This document shows, piece by piece, positions 13,370-24,540 of a DNA stretch of 64,000 nucleotides; positions within the stretch are counted from its first letter, which is position 1; the number at the start of each line of letters is the position of its first letter. The DNA lies in the NCBI GenBank assembly GCA_034190875.2, contig CM067343.1:42112109-42176108 (forward strand). The letters are read 5' to 3'. The notes beneath the pieces were generated by a model, which saw only the letters and a list, made by a program, of their open reading frames with translations, was not told the DNA's origin and searched no databases. The stretch comes from Urechis unicinctus. Lineage: Eukaryota; Annelida; Polychaeta; Xenopneusta; Urechidae. Position numbers and translations under genes: made by a program.

Positions 13370-14605
13370 ATGGCTTCAAAACCCTTTTGACAACAGCCAT
13401 ACAGTTAACACATGTATGCATAGATAGCCAACAATTTATGTTTTTAATAAGATAGATGCAGTCTTAGCACAATCTCTTATTTAACTTGCATTTTTATCAA
13501 CAACAGGGACAGTATGGCAAGTGCCAGGTTGGACTGAGCACCTAGGGTATACAATACGTGCTACCTGTCGGGACAACGCTCCTGTGCTATACATAGAACA
13601 CTGATGGTACGCGCCAACTTTGATATGTTGCCCATTCCAAATGAGTTATTTTGGAGACACTCGAGCTTGGCGCGGGGAAAATTACGCTTTGTGAAAGGCC
13701 TGTTCGAAATGATCGAACAACATATCAACTACGTTACATACTTTTACATCACCGTATGATTTCCAGTCACTAACATCCAATGGTAGGTCATAATCGTGTC
13801 CAACATCAGTCAATTTCTATTCGCAAAAGCACGTTTTTGTAACTTTTCTAAACATTTTCGTAAATACGCGGTAGTTTTTGTACAGCAAAGTTGTTCTTGA
13901 CTTTCATGCCCTTCAACAAAAACCAATTGGTTGCTATTAGACATGTTACCGTCAGTATATTGGGCGGGGGCATGGTGAGGTAGCCAATGGAATTTATTAT
14001 GATGGTACTTTAGCAATAAGCATATAATAATATAAATTTTGCATTCACAGAGATACAGCTGTATTTTATTACGCTGTTTGTCTCTATAATGTACCACATA
14101 ACGTAGAAGAGCAATGCCATTTGTGTTGAAGGAATCATTAGGACGTCTACAACTGCTACACAAAGGCGCATCCATTTCCACTATTGTTTAATTATTCACA
14201 GAGTTGAGACGCAATTGAGCCTGGTTGTTAGTTCCTTTAGGGATGAACTTTATATGCGTGAGGAAATCCTCCGTTTAAGCCGTTCTGAGTGCTTGATATT
14301 CCTAGTCTTAATAAAGCCGGTTTTCAATTTGTGCGTATTCCGGCGCCTGGTAAGTCTGTGCTGTAAAACATAGCAGCTTTGTAGCGCTTCATGACCCGTT
14401 TATATACAATATTCCCCCACGTATCCACATTTATACAGAAAATTGACACCGATAACCTTTCAATGGTTCACAAATAGTGTTAAATCATAGGAATTATATA
14501 CAGATATATATCATTGCGCGATGCTTCCAATCATGTGGCTGCATTAAGCTGCGACATAGGTAGTTATACTTCAGTCGAATGTTCAATTGTTTATTACTGT
14601 TTTTG
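13370..14605. repeat. Segment P4, series A copy
   Basis: It aligns with 33,500-34,760. Anchors are 'gtgctacctgtcgg' (13,558; 33,658), 'catagatagccaacaattta' (13,419; 33,562) and 'aatcctccgtttaagccgtt' (14,263; 34,377). Similarity is higher than in P1 to P3. The 123-codon minus-strand frame at 13,810-14,181 is broken in the series B copy. Confidence 0.8.
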
Positions 14606-15060
14606 CATTAATGTTGTATCGTGAAGTGTGGTGTAGAGATGTACACGATACGCACTTGAGATAATGAAAGCTTGAACTCCAGGCGTAGGGTTTAGAATAA
14701 CTTGAACCTTAAAACTTCACTTGATTTTGGAATTTAAGATGGAGTTTTGCCTTAATGCTTGGAGAGATGTGTTGAGCTCGGGGTCCAAGATAGAACTGCT
14801 TTTAAAATGTATAAGTAATTCCCACAACGACGTACGCACGCTATCCCAATTATCGTGGGACATACAGTAGCCTGGTCAGTGAGGGCTGAGGGTTGCTTGG
14901 GCCTTCGAGCGTTGCCTAGACAGGATGGGCGGTAGGATATGGGGTATGCACAAGGAGAGGAGGAGGGAGTAGCACGTGACAATGTGGTTCACTCGTGGAT
15001 CTAAAAAACTGAGATTTTATGATATATATCAGCTGTAGGGTTTACGCCATTAAGCTGGTG
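14605..15060. repeat. Repeat family R, copy 1
   Basis: A repeat of about 420-450 bp shared with 42,880-43,300 and 51,700-52,115, with truncated copies at 34,750-34,850 and 43,670-43,770. Shared landmarks are 'gtacacgatacgcacttga' or close variants, 'gaactccaggcg' or 'gaactccaggtg', 'gtgttgagctcgg', and 'atatcagctgtagg' at the right end. The minus strand carries a weak B-box-like 'agttcgagtc' in some copies, so a SINE origin is possible, but no convincing A box was found. Confidence 0.7.
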
Positions 15061-15264
15061 ACTGAGCGGGGAACGTTATGATGATCGGTAGGCTTCTTGT
15101 CATATTGTAATTTCGGCACTCAACATAAGCAGGGCGATTATCTACTCATCGCTTCCTGCCTGTCCGGGGATATATAGACTATTACCAATATGCGTGTGAA
15201 AGAAGACGATATGGAACAATTCGCGCTTTATCTGTCATTGGTGTCTTTATGTATTGAAGTTGCG
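15061..15264. other. Short unique stretch at the series A site that holds the GC island in series B
   Basis: About 200 bp between repeat R and the start of segment P5. In both 8.9-kb copies the corresponding interval is replaced by the 3.1-kb GC-rich island. The right edge is recognisable: 'ttgcgagtagac' here against 'ctgcgagtagac' in the island copies. Confidence 0.55.
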
Positions 15265-16114
15265 AGTAGACTACAGATTATTGCCTAGAATCATAATGTT
15301 TCCATATAAGTCAGATGATGTCGTTGCATTCATATTTCTGACTGTTCACAGCGTGTATCGCGATGCTATCTTTTGTACGATTCCCTAGGAAGCTTATAGT
15401 AGTGGCTCAAGACAATAAGCAAATAAAGATTATAATTTGAATTGCACAGTAAGATAAAGTGATAAAGTATTGATTTGTGCTATTAATTTACAAGTGCTTT
15501 GATAATTAGCGTCTGCAAAATGCAAAGTCGTCTATGCTGTAGTTTAAAAATGTAATGCCAATATTTGATAACTATAATTATGATTCCTTTCCTACTATCG
15601 ATATGTACTGTTATTTCATACAATACTTATTACATTTATTATGCGATACTATCCGAGGTACCGACACCGTGCAGCCTCTACGCTACTCGAGTAATAATAT
15701 CCAAATATCACGGCCCAAGAAAGCTGTAAACATTTTATCCATTCTGAAGCACTTATAACAAATGCAATATTCCATGTTGTGTATAAATTATTTGATATTG
15801 ATCAGTACATCCTCCTAGCCTTGATAAGCGCCAACATTAATGTTAGTGCAACCATTGATTGATTGGCGATAGTGCGTAAACAAACCATTTTGAAGCATTT
15901 CAAACAACTACTTACCATGCATTAAGTCACTTGCTATTTGGGGACAGGGGATGCCGTAGCTAGGATTACAATGAACCCCTAAAAGACACTTCTTCAACTT
16001 TCGAACGTTGTCGTATCGTGAGAGCGGCAATGGGCGAGGGTCATTTTACGGCTAGACGTGTTTGCATGTGATATGCAATTGTGTCACACAATGGACCGAG
16101 AGACCGCAAGACCC
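15265..16114. repeat. Segment P5 (left part), series A copy
   Basis: It aligns with 37,930-38,930 and 46,860-47,890. Anchors are 'attgcctagaatcata' (15,280; 37,948; 46,881), 'tatgtactgttat' (15,602; 38,418) and 'catcctcctagc' (15,808; 38,626). Short open frames are not conserved. Confidence 0.8.
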
Positions 16115-16690
16115 ACCGCAGCATTATAACTCATGACTGTGGGGTGGGGTGGAGGTGCTGAATGTTTCGTGGCCACGTTAACTAGAAATTGGCCCGGTAT
16201 GCGTTGGACTTATTTTACATATGGCGGCTGTTGGTTTTCCCGCGAATCCCACAGGGCATTGCTGGATCTCCGAACCAAAAGAGACCAACAGCTCACGCTG
16301 AAATATATTGGCATTTTGAGCAGCTGATTTTAACCAAAGGGAACATTAATTCACTTCCTAATCGGTCCACAATTTATTAACTTGCACACGGTTCTTTTTA
16401 TTATTGTCATTGTGTTTATCTGAGTGACGTTATTCCTAACATATTAAACTTACCTGCTAAATAACAATAAATTTATTGTGTAACTTGTGTTATCCATGAG
16501 CAATAACGTTCAGAAGGTCAGAATATCCAAGCTAGTTATATGTGATAGCTAACATACAGAGGTAATTACTCACGACAAACGCATCCATCCCCTCCAAGTA
16601 ATTGCTGTCAATGTAGTGTCATGTTGCAAGATCACAGGATGAGTAAGCAGACAACTCATCGAGGATTAGAAATGGAAAGGGGTTGATGAT
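16115..16690. repeat. Local tandem duplication, unit 1
   Basis: The unit starts at 'ccaccgcagcattataactc' and includes 'tgtttcgtggccacgt', 'gcgttggacttattttac' and 'cgcgaatcccacagggc'. It is followed directly by a second unit with the same landmarks (16,692-17,230). The 64-codon frames in unit 1 are interrupted in unit 2. Confidence 0.85.
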
Positions 16691-16691
16691 C

Positions 16692-17230
16692 CACCGCAGC
16701 ATAACAACTCATGACTGTGGGGTGTGGGGGTGGAGGGGGGTGGGGGGTTGGGGTGAGTGGATGTTTCGTGGCCACGTAAACAACTAATGGGCCGGGTATG
16801 CGTTGGACTTATTTTACATATGATGGATATTTGTCTGCCCGCGAATCCCAGAGGGCATTGCTGAATCTCCGAACCACAAGAGAGCAACAATCAACGTTGA
16901 GATTCATCGGCATTGTAAGAAGTTAATGTTTACCTAGGAGAACATTATTCACTGCCTGATCGGTCCACAATTTATTAACTTGCACGCGGTCCTTCTTATT
17001 ATTGTCGTTGCTTATCTGAGGGATGTTACTCAATCTACCTGCTCACAACAAATTTATTGTGTAACTTGTATCCGGGCAAGTTAAATGTGATAGCTATCAT
17101 ACAGAGGTAATTACTAACAGCATACACATCCATCCTCTCCAACTAATTGCTGTCACTGTAGTGTCATGTTGCAAGGCCATAGAACGAGTAAGCAGATGCT
17201 CGTTCATAAAATGAAATAGGAAGGGGTTAA
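16692..17230. repeat. Local tandem duplication, unit 2
   Basis: The second unit has the G-rich stretch expanded ('gtgtgggggtggaggggggt'), the same 'tgtttcgtggccacgt' and 'gcgttggacttattttac' landmarks, and the 'gtgtcatgttgcaag' block (17,160; compare 16,617). The corresponding place in the 8.9-kb copies (38,930; 47,880) keeps only the first part, up to the G tract. Confidence 0.85.
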
Positions 17231-17590
17231 TCTTAACCTTGGGGTCGCTGAATTTAGTATATGGGTATTAGACAATTCAATGAACCCCTATAATTCATTG
17301 ATTCTATAACTGGCGACAATATGCTGGTTTGCATATCCCAACGGAGTGCCGTGGTCAGTTACATATATATACCGCTTTATTACTTAATCCTTGGGTTGCC
17401 AATAAACTATGGCGACGGTATATAGTTTCATCCTCTACTAAAACCAAAGTGCATCCCTCAGTCCCCTTAATGTTTGACATCGCTGGGCCAGACATTTTGT
17501 ATGCCTCACTTAGAACTCCATATCCAGCTACTTCCGATTATTGGTTATCTATCAAGTGCTTGTTCTGATGAAGCCAGAGATGACTGGTTT
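17231..17590. other. Spacer, nothing recognised
   Basis: About 360 bp with a 79-codon open frame (17,329-17,568) of no recognisable family and no support from the related copies. Confidence 0.4.
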
Positions 17591-18616
17591 ATAGTTCTAT
17601 GCCAAAAAATACCTTAAGCATTTATTTGGTTATATGACATTGCCACCAAATTACTGGGAAATTCACGCAATTAATGCCTTATCCTTTTTCTTTGGCTAAT
17701 GAGTTTTGATCCGCAGTCAGTAAAGAGAATTCAAATGCTTATTGAACATCCCGTTTCTGCAGGAAACGCGTTTCATCACATCGTAGTAACATCAAACAAA
17801 ATACTAAATGCGTAGAAACGCTTATTTGTCAAATGTGCCAAAAGTCAGGAATGTGTGTTAGGGTCACATTGATACATTATATTCGCTGCTTAGGCAAGGT
17901 ATTGTTGTAATATGGTTATTATGTATGTCTGTCAAGCATCGCGCACCCTGCGCCATGCCCGTTATGCAAAATATAACCTACGTTGTTAGATCTTCTGAAG
18001 TCACAGAGGACCAAGCCAGAACGACATTATTATCTTACAAATTTACCACATACACTGCCAAATGTTCAACCCAATAGTTTCTTTTTTCAACAATGAATTA
18101 GTAACTTATCTTTCCTATTTTGTATCAAACCTCATTCAGCGTTTGAACGTTTGTGAGCACAAGACAGTTGCATGAATGACCTATTCTGTACTGCATGAAT
18201 TACAATCCAATAATATGCCATCCAACATACGACATTAAGCAACAGCATTAAGTAATAAAATGGTTTAATATACAATTTCATGTTCGCACAATTAAACATA
18301 ATTTTAACAATGATATTTTCCTCAACATATGCCTATTAGAGTCAGGAACTTTATATTCCATTTCCGGGATTAACGTGTAGAACGTAAAGCAAAATGTCAT
18401 AGCAGAAGTATACCCGTTTAGTCTCTAAGCAGTAAAATCTATGTAGCTTGATAGCAAACCCTTTGGTAAATGAAAGCATTTGCTGCAACAGAGTTTGTCG
18501 CATAATAAGACCTTGCAATGAATATCTTCTAGGTAGAATGACATCATTTGATTCAATTTCAGGAAAGATGTTTTATGGTACGGAATATGTCGGTGTATGG
18601 CATATCCCAGTGATTA
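17590..18616. repeat. Segment P5 (right part), series A copy
   Basis: It aligns with 39,100-40,212 and 48,060-49,175. Anchors are 'ttactgggaaatt' (17,652; 39,144), 'catcacatcgtagtaacatc' (17,773; 39,299) and 'gcatttgctgcaacagagtt' (18,476; 40,075). The match stops at 'cccagtga' (18,606; 40,205). Confidence 0.8.
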
Positions 18617-19940
18617 ATTTTGCTTCTTTTGCCCGTCCCCGTATCATGCAGCCACCGCAGCGTCCGCTATTGTGCGCGGCGTTAAATTTGTGTACTATAA
18701 AGTCACGATCACTGAGTAATGTCTTAATTGCAAAAGGCGCTGATTAGATTTAGCCTTGGATATTGTTAATTGATTATGCGAAAGGCGACCTAGCTCCAAT
18801 TTACACGAGCTTTTTGACTGAGCCATATTCGTAGGGAATACACGTAAGGAACGGTCAGTTATGGGCTGAAATTGACGTCTGTAATTGTTTGTAGAATATT
18901 CAGAAGTGAAAGGCTTTGTGATAATAACATAACGACAAGACAATGTATAATATATGGCATTTTGACGGTACTGCTTCTGGCTTAATTTTATAAGACTTTA
19001 CGCTTCCTGGAGATGCAGGTTTAAAATCCTATTTTGTGGCATTTTTGACTGTATAAGTAGCATATCAGTGTCCATTATTATGATGTTGGTGTTGCCATAA
19101 CATCATCTCTGAGGAATAGTATATAGTATCGTACCTAGTGATACATCTGTTATCTTTTTCGGTGGTGCTATATACACAAATCTACACCCCCCCCCCCCCC
19201 CCATCTCCCTCCTCTGCTTCCTTCCCAGTGACTGGATAATCCATTTCTTCTTCTTTTTCATTTTTATACTGTATAACAGCAGTACCTTTTTTCGCAGTGC
19301 TTACAATCAATGATTGTGTTTCTGAAGATAATGAAATATTGTAGCCACTTAGTAATAAGTATTAATTGCATACATCAGTTGGTATAATGATGTATTGACT
19401 GGTACCTGAGTGCTTTGGCGGTAGATTATTGTAGAGCCTTTCTTGTTGCTGTTAAACCTTCATATTTGCACAATCAGATAAAACTTGCAGTTTGTCTTTT
19501 GCGGTAAAGTTTATCATGCCTGCTATAATACCCGGCTAAAACTCTGCAAAACATACAACGGTTCAATGCTAAAATCGCAATGCTTCATTACAAGGTTATT
19601 AAGAATAACCAACGCATTCCCCATCAAAAACTAATCCCTCAAACAGGTTGATTGTTTGGTTGAATCAACCGAGACAGCTTTATCGAAAAGGATGATGGAG
19701 CACATGTGCCTGGGTGACAAGGTAGACATCATTTATTGCATGGGTATTGTGCATTGTTGTCTTTATGTCGCTGAATAAGATAAGGACGAGAACATGAATG
19801 TTTGCTGACATTTCTGCTTGGACGGAAGCAGACGCACCTGTTTCAATGTTAATACTACAACCATAGATAGACGCCATGGTCAAATAAAGTGTATAGTACG
19901 TTTTTGTCTTTTCTCGAGGATCTCTATAGCAGCTGCGAAA
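18617..19940. repeat. Segment P1, series B copy
   Basis: It aligns with 3,630-5,070. Its first 150 bp also match 41,885-42,020, where P1 begins again in the first 8.9-kb copy. A 16-C run at 19,187-19,202 is at the same place as the shorter C-rich stretch at 4,353-4,364. Confidence 0.75.
19187..19202. repeat. Poly-C tract (16 C)
   Basis: An uninterrupted C run after 'aaatctaca'. The homologous site in series A reads 'ccccccaccccc'. Confidence 0.9.
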
Positions 19941-20051
19941 CACTAAGAAACAAAAGTTGGTTATGCGATCAAAGAGATAGCAGCTTCTCTAAAAAGGCTC
20001 ACTTCGACTGGATAAGCGCTAACCAATTCTATTAGTTAAAAACATGTCCAT

Positions 20052-20702
20052 CAGGGGCGTAGCTTCCTACACATTTCCCCAGAAAGTCGAAAAATAAAAA
20101 TGCAATCAATACGATAAAAATCGAAGGGGGTAGGTGTAATGGAACACCAGAAGCAATATTTGCCAAGAACAGACAGTGATTGATTTGTCGGAATTTACAC
20201 GTATGGAATGGTGTATAGTCTTTATATCCCAAGGGAGAGTGCGAACGACTGGAGCCCGCATATTGTAAAGTTCGGGCCGGCCGCATATTGTAAAGTTCCG
20301 TCTTTTAAACATTTGACTTGAAACGCATTCAGATGTTCAAAGTTGATGTCGCAAGTTTTTACTCTTGTCGTTTATTTGCAATAATCACGGATATTTTATG
20401 AATTTCAAAAACATTTATAAGGTATACAAAATACTCGAGGAATAAAGCATGTTGTTTAACATAACGGCATAGTATATATTTAATTTAACAATATAATTAT
20501 GTTAATGCAGAAAACAAACCTCAAGTAGAAAATAGCCAGCAAATAGTGTATTAATTAACAATATAAAATCAACGTTCTGTTACTGTCAAATTTATTCCAG
20601 TCATGAGACTTAAAAAGTAAAATGTCATGATATATATGGTCTATGAAACATTCCCAACTAGAATTCGGCCTACACATTTATTCCATCCAAGCTACGCCAC
20701 TG
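20052..20702. mobile_element. hAT-like non-autonomous DNA transposon (651 bp)
   Basis: The left end reads 'caggggcgtagctt' and the right end 'aagctacgccactg', giving terminal inverted repeats of 14 bp with one mismatch. This 'CAGNGGCGTAGC' form is typical of the hAT superfamily. Both ends are flanked by 'tccat' (20,047-20,051 and 20,703-20,707); hAT usually makes 8-bp duplications, so the target duplication is shorter than expected or eroded. The inside is AT-rich without a transposase, and contains a short direct repeat 'cgcatattgtaaagttc' at about 20,256 and 20,282. Both short minus-strand frames at 20,032-20,312 are not transposase-like. Confidence 0.65.
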
Positions 20703-20749
20703 TCCATATTAAGGTAGACATGTTGTTTTGTAGACAGAGATATTTATCC

Positions 20750-21500
20750 TTTCGTCAAATTAGCGGTCATCAGCGTATTTGATTCAGCTGCATTCTACAA
20801 TAAATGGATCATTAAACCACAGGTGGCTGCTGAGAATCTATTTTAGCAAGGTTAATCCTGGGAAAATGGTGCCTTGGCAGCAGAAGATTACATAATTGCG
20901 AACAATTCAATAACCGTTACGCTGACTGTTTGCAGTATAAAACCAAAGTCATTCTAATCGCAGGATGTGTGCGGCAAAAATCAATAGAATTATTAGTTCG
21001 GCTTATTGTGGATTGCTTCTACGTCATTAAAGTCAGCAACATATATTTATCACTTCCGCAAACACAATCAGCAACATCTACACAAGAGGGTAACAATGAA
21101 TCGGCATTGTGCGGTTACAGCACCTCACCTACATGTACATATTCTGGGCACTGCATTATAGCGGAACTATCACCATTGTTAGAAGCTTTATTCTACTATG
21201 GCGTTGGCTTCCTGAGGATGGTTATATTTTAAGCACCAACACAAGTAAAACACGTGTTATTGTCATCTAAATCTAGTAATATCAAAGCACATAAGTAAGA
21301 AATTGTAAAGAACACTTTTTTTGAAGCACGTACCATTCTTGTTCACCAAGAGTAACATAAATGTCCAGGATACAAGTACTCAGTGTGAAACAATCACAGT
21401 TTTAGCTGGCCAAACGGTCTAAATTGTATTCACTAATTGTGAACGTTGTACATTAAAAGCGATATTATGTGGTTAGTAGCCCCTTGATTTACTGTAAGCT
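20750..21500. repeat. Segment P1b, series B copy
   Basis: It aligns with 42,020-42,860 and 50,845-51,680. Anchors are 'caggtggctg' (20,820; 42,052), 'attattagttcggcttattg' (20,989; 42,337) and 'gcgttggcttcctg' (21,200; 42,552). The 100-codon frame at 20,930-21,232 is interrupted by stops in the other copies. Confidence 0.75.
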
Positions 21501-21529
21501 CGTCCGTTTAATCCGGAGACACGTTCAAT

Positions 21530-24083
21530 ATTTCACTATTAACAGAAAGCATTGCATTAGCGTTGCTGATTTGACGATTATATCCAATGCCTCTATAATG
21601 GCACATGACTAAATAAAAAATCTGTATCGACACAAATATAACCATAGATGTTTACGATGATACAGCCATTATATATGCGGACAGGAAAACCACCACTTTC
21701 ATGAACTTCTCGCTGTCGTGTGAAGGATTTATTGTGCTGTGAAAAGCTCATGCTTCTTGCTTATTTAGCTAAGTTTCATAATAGTCACATAAAGTTACGC
21801 CAAATAGACGTGTCTTCTTTAAAAGGTGCTTATGAGTGTTTTGTGCTATTTTAATGCACTATAAACTGTTTCGCGGAACACGATACATATCACAGACACG
21901 ATAATCATGAACGTTATTTTCTTGTCAGATGAGCATACTGTGGTCATAATTAGCAAAGAATGTTGGGAATATTCACATGCTAACCATTCGTATCGAATTG
22001 TTATTACACGAGGTTAAGCTTATGATTGTTTCTGTTTGCATGCATACAGCATGTATATGATGGCTGCATTATTCCTTGTAAGAAAGGTAAGAAGCCAGAG
22101 ATGTGCTGCGGTAGAAAAGGTAAAATTAACTAATCTCATCAACCAATATTCGACGGCTCATTTTCGTATTGTAATCATGTTCAGACGTGTCACCAGCCAC
22201 AATTTTACTACACTTGGTTCATTCTTTGAGAATATAAGGCAGTCAATATGGTCATTCATAGTGATGTATCACGCCGTGATAATGACAGCGTGTGGTGTAA
22301 TGAATAATGAACTGATACGATGAGAAAGTCTTAATTAGAAGCACACACGATTTTGAACATATGTGTAGATGTCGATAAAACGTTGTGATCTCACCATGAT
22401 ATTGTATTGATCCCAGCCATGTTCATACAGTCCTCCTTGCAGGGACGACACCATACCCCTACGTGGCTTAATCCAAATACCTGCTGAAACCCGAAGAGTT
22501 TTCATTACGTTGATAGCGATCCCACGTCTTAAGCATGGCAGTAAATACTTAGCTGGCATTGACAGGAGACATTTAATCCATGTTTGAACATGAATGCTGT
22601 TATGCACGAAGGCGACAAGCTAGGAAACTGTAATGCTCATCCGCAGATTCCTTTTCCATGCTTACCAATGCTCAGCCGAATCAAATAGAAAATAGACATA
22701 CGGAAAGACCGTGAGACAAACAAACTTTCTCAGATGTTACACAAGCGTCAATAAGCGTAAGCATCCCTTAACATTCATTAATTGTTACCTTATCATAGAA
22801 TGCAAGAATATATCGGTTGAATTGTAGACGATATCGACCATAAAGACACGCAACATGCGATTGCGAAGCATTGCATTTGTCTACATATTGACGTTTCCTA
22901 AGCCCCTCTTTACTACTTTGTGACACTTGCCTATGTCATTGAGAGATGTAAATAAGACACTTTGAGCAAGGTTGAAGCTGCGTATAGGTGACGACATACG
23001 GTGACTCGCATATCGTGTATTGCCAATATAAATTTCATACATATTACAAACCTACAATTTTAGACAATTCCTTCGTTCTCCAGGCCATTTACTGGCACGG
23101 CTGCATTTTGATTACCGATCCAGCAACTGCTGGATGCATGGTTCATAATACAATATAAGTGTCGGATACGTTGAGTGCTCCCGTAATGTATTAGCTGGTA
23201 TAATATACATCCTACTTAGCTCTTCATCATACACGCATTTGCTTAAACGTTCTATCGATGTAAATTTAAATGTAGTATAACTTTAAATATACGTTCAGTA
23301 GCCGAGGCAGCATAAATAGTTGCAAAATCATAGAATGCAATGAACATTGCGTGGCGATTGCTGCCACAATATGCCGGCTTAGGCTAACACAGCAATATAT
23401 TTGGCCAGCTGTGAGTTTGTTTCGATTATTGGTTCCCTGTATCAATCTCGTGTCTACATCAAAACAAAAACAAGCGCAATATTGTTGGAAAAATTTAAAA
23501 TATATATAACCCATTATCTTATTCTATTAGCGTAATAACCAAAGCTTGTTAATTGAGAAATTCAATAATGCTGTTACTTCTTCATTTGAATCATGGAGTA
23601 TTATTAAGTAAACAATCAGATGGATAGTTGTGTATCACAAGAGGACACACTCGCGACTGCTGTTTGGCATCATTAGAGGTGTCACATCCACTATCCATTG
23701 TCCTATTCGTTTGCAGAGTTTGTTGATTCACAGGTGAACAGTGTTATATTTGAGGGCATGGCATTGAATATAATCGGGTTCATCTACATAGCAAACAAAT
23801 GTTGATGCAGCTTAGTGGTTTATTTGTGTGATGTTATACACTTATCACATAGCTATAGGGTTTGTATTCAAAGAAATAGGTTGCAGTGCATATTACCAAT
23901 CAAATATAGTAGGCTTTCATGCAAAGACAATAATATCACCAGTCTAACTTCCACTCACAGTATGTTAATATCTTATGCATTACAATCAGATCGGTGTGCG
24001 TAAGGTTCCTAAGGAAGTCGAATGCAAACGGGTTGAAACTGCTTGGACGTATTTGAACGCTGAAAACACAAAAGGTAAAATAT
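21530..24083. repeat. Segment P2 (left part), series B copy
   Basis: It aligns with 5,970-6,720 and with 53,110-54,280. A stretch from about 22,620 to 23,690 has no counterpart that I can see in series C. Anchors with series C are 'cgacggctcatttt' (22,151; 53,620), 'gcagcttag' (23,805; 54,030) and 'acacttatcacatagctata' (23,837; 54,059). Confidence 0.7.
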
Positions 24084-24540
24084 TGTAACGGACCTATTTG
24101 AGTTGAATGTATTTAGTGGGGTTTGTTATGATTTTGGTGCTAGGCAACCGGGTTTGTAAAGCGTTGCTATGGTAAGGAAACAATGGGGGGATTCGAGATT
24201 TGTTTAGGCGGGAAACTTGAAGACGGAAATTATGGGATAGGTTAGCAGAAGTGTATATAAGGGCAGGGTTTTCTACAGTCAGGGAGCTGGTTTAGTGGGT
24301 GCTAGGGGAAGCTCTGGGCATTTTTAGAGCGATTTAGGTTTAATCAGGGAAGGGATTTCATTTATGTTCTTAATGTTGCACTCAGTAATTTCTGTAATGC
24401 CTGTTGGAATTATATTTCAAATATACGTATAAAACTTAAACTGTCTTTCTTCGCTTTAATTTAGGGATTTCGCAAGCTTGGTTGATTTAAACAGTTAACA
24501 GTGTTAACGGCAGTAACGGCGTCCTAGAGTGACTGTTACA
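24084..24540 (+). mobile_element. Solo LTR of an LTR retrotransposon (457 bp)
   Basis: The sequence begins 'tgtaacggacc' and ends 'gactgttaca', giving a TG...CA border and a short inverted repeat (TGTAAC/GTTACA). It is flanked by 'atat' on both sides (24,080-24,083; 24,541-24,544), or 'aatat' if the last A is shared. Inside is a TATA-like 'tgtatataaggg' near 24,252, as expected at the U3/R transition. The related series C site near 54,272-54,285 lacks it and reads 'acacaatatatgtctccc', which is the pre-insertion site. No internal retrotransposon coding sequence is present, so this is a solo LTR left by recombination. Start and end sequence suggest a Ty3/gypsy-type element, but that is inference. 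The plus orientation rests on the TATA-like site. Confidence 0.8.
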
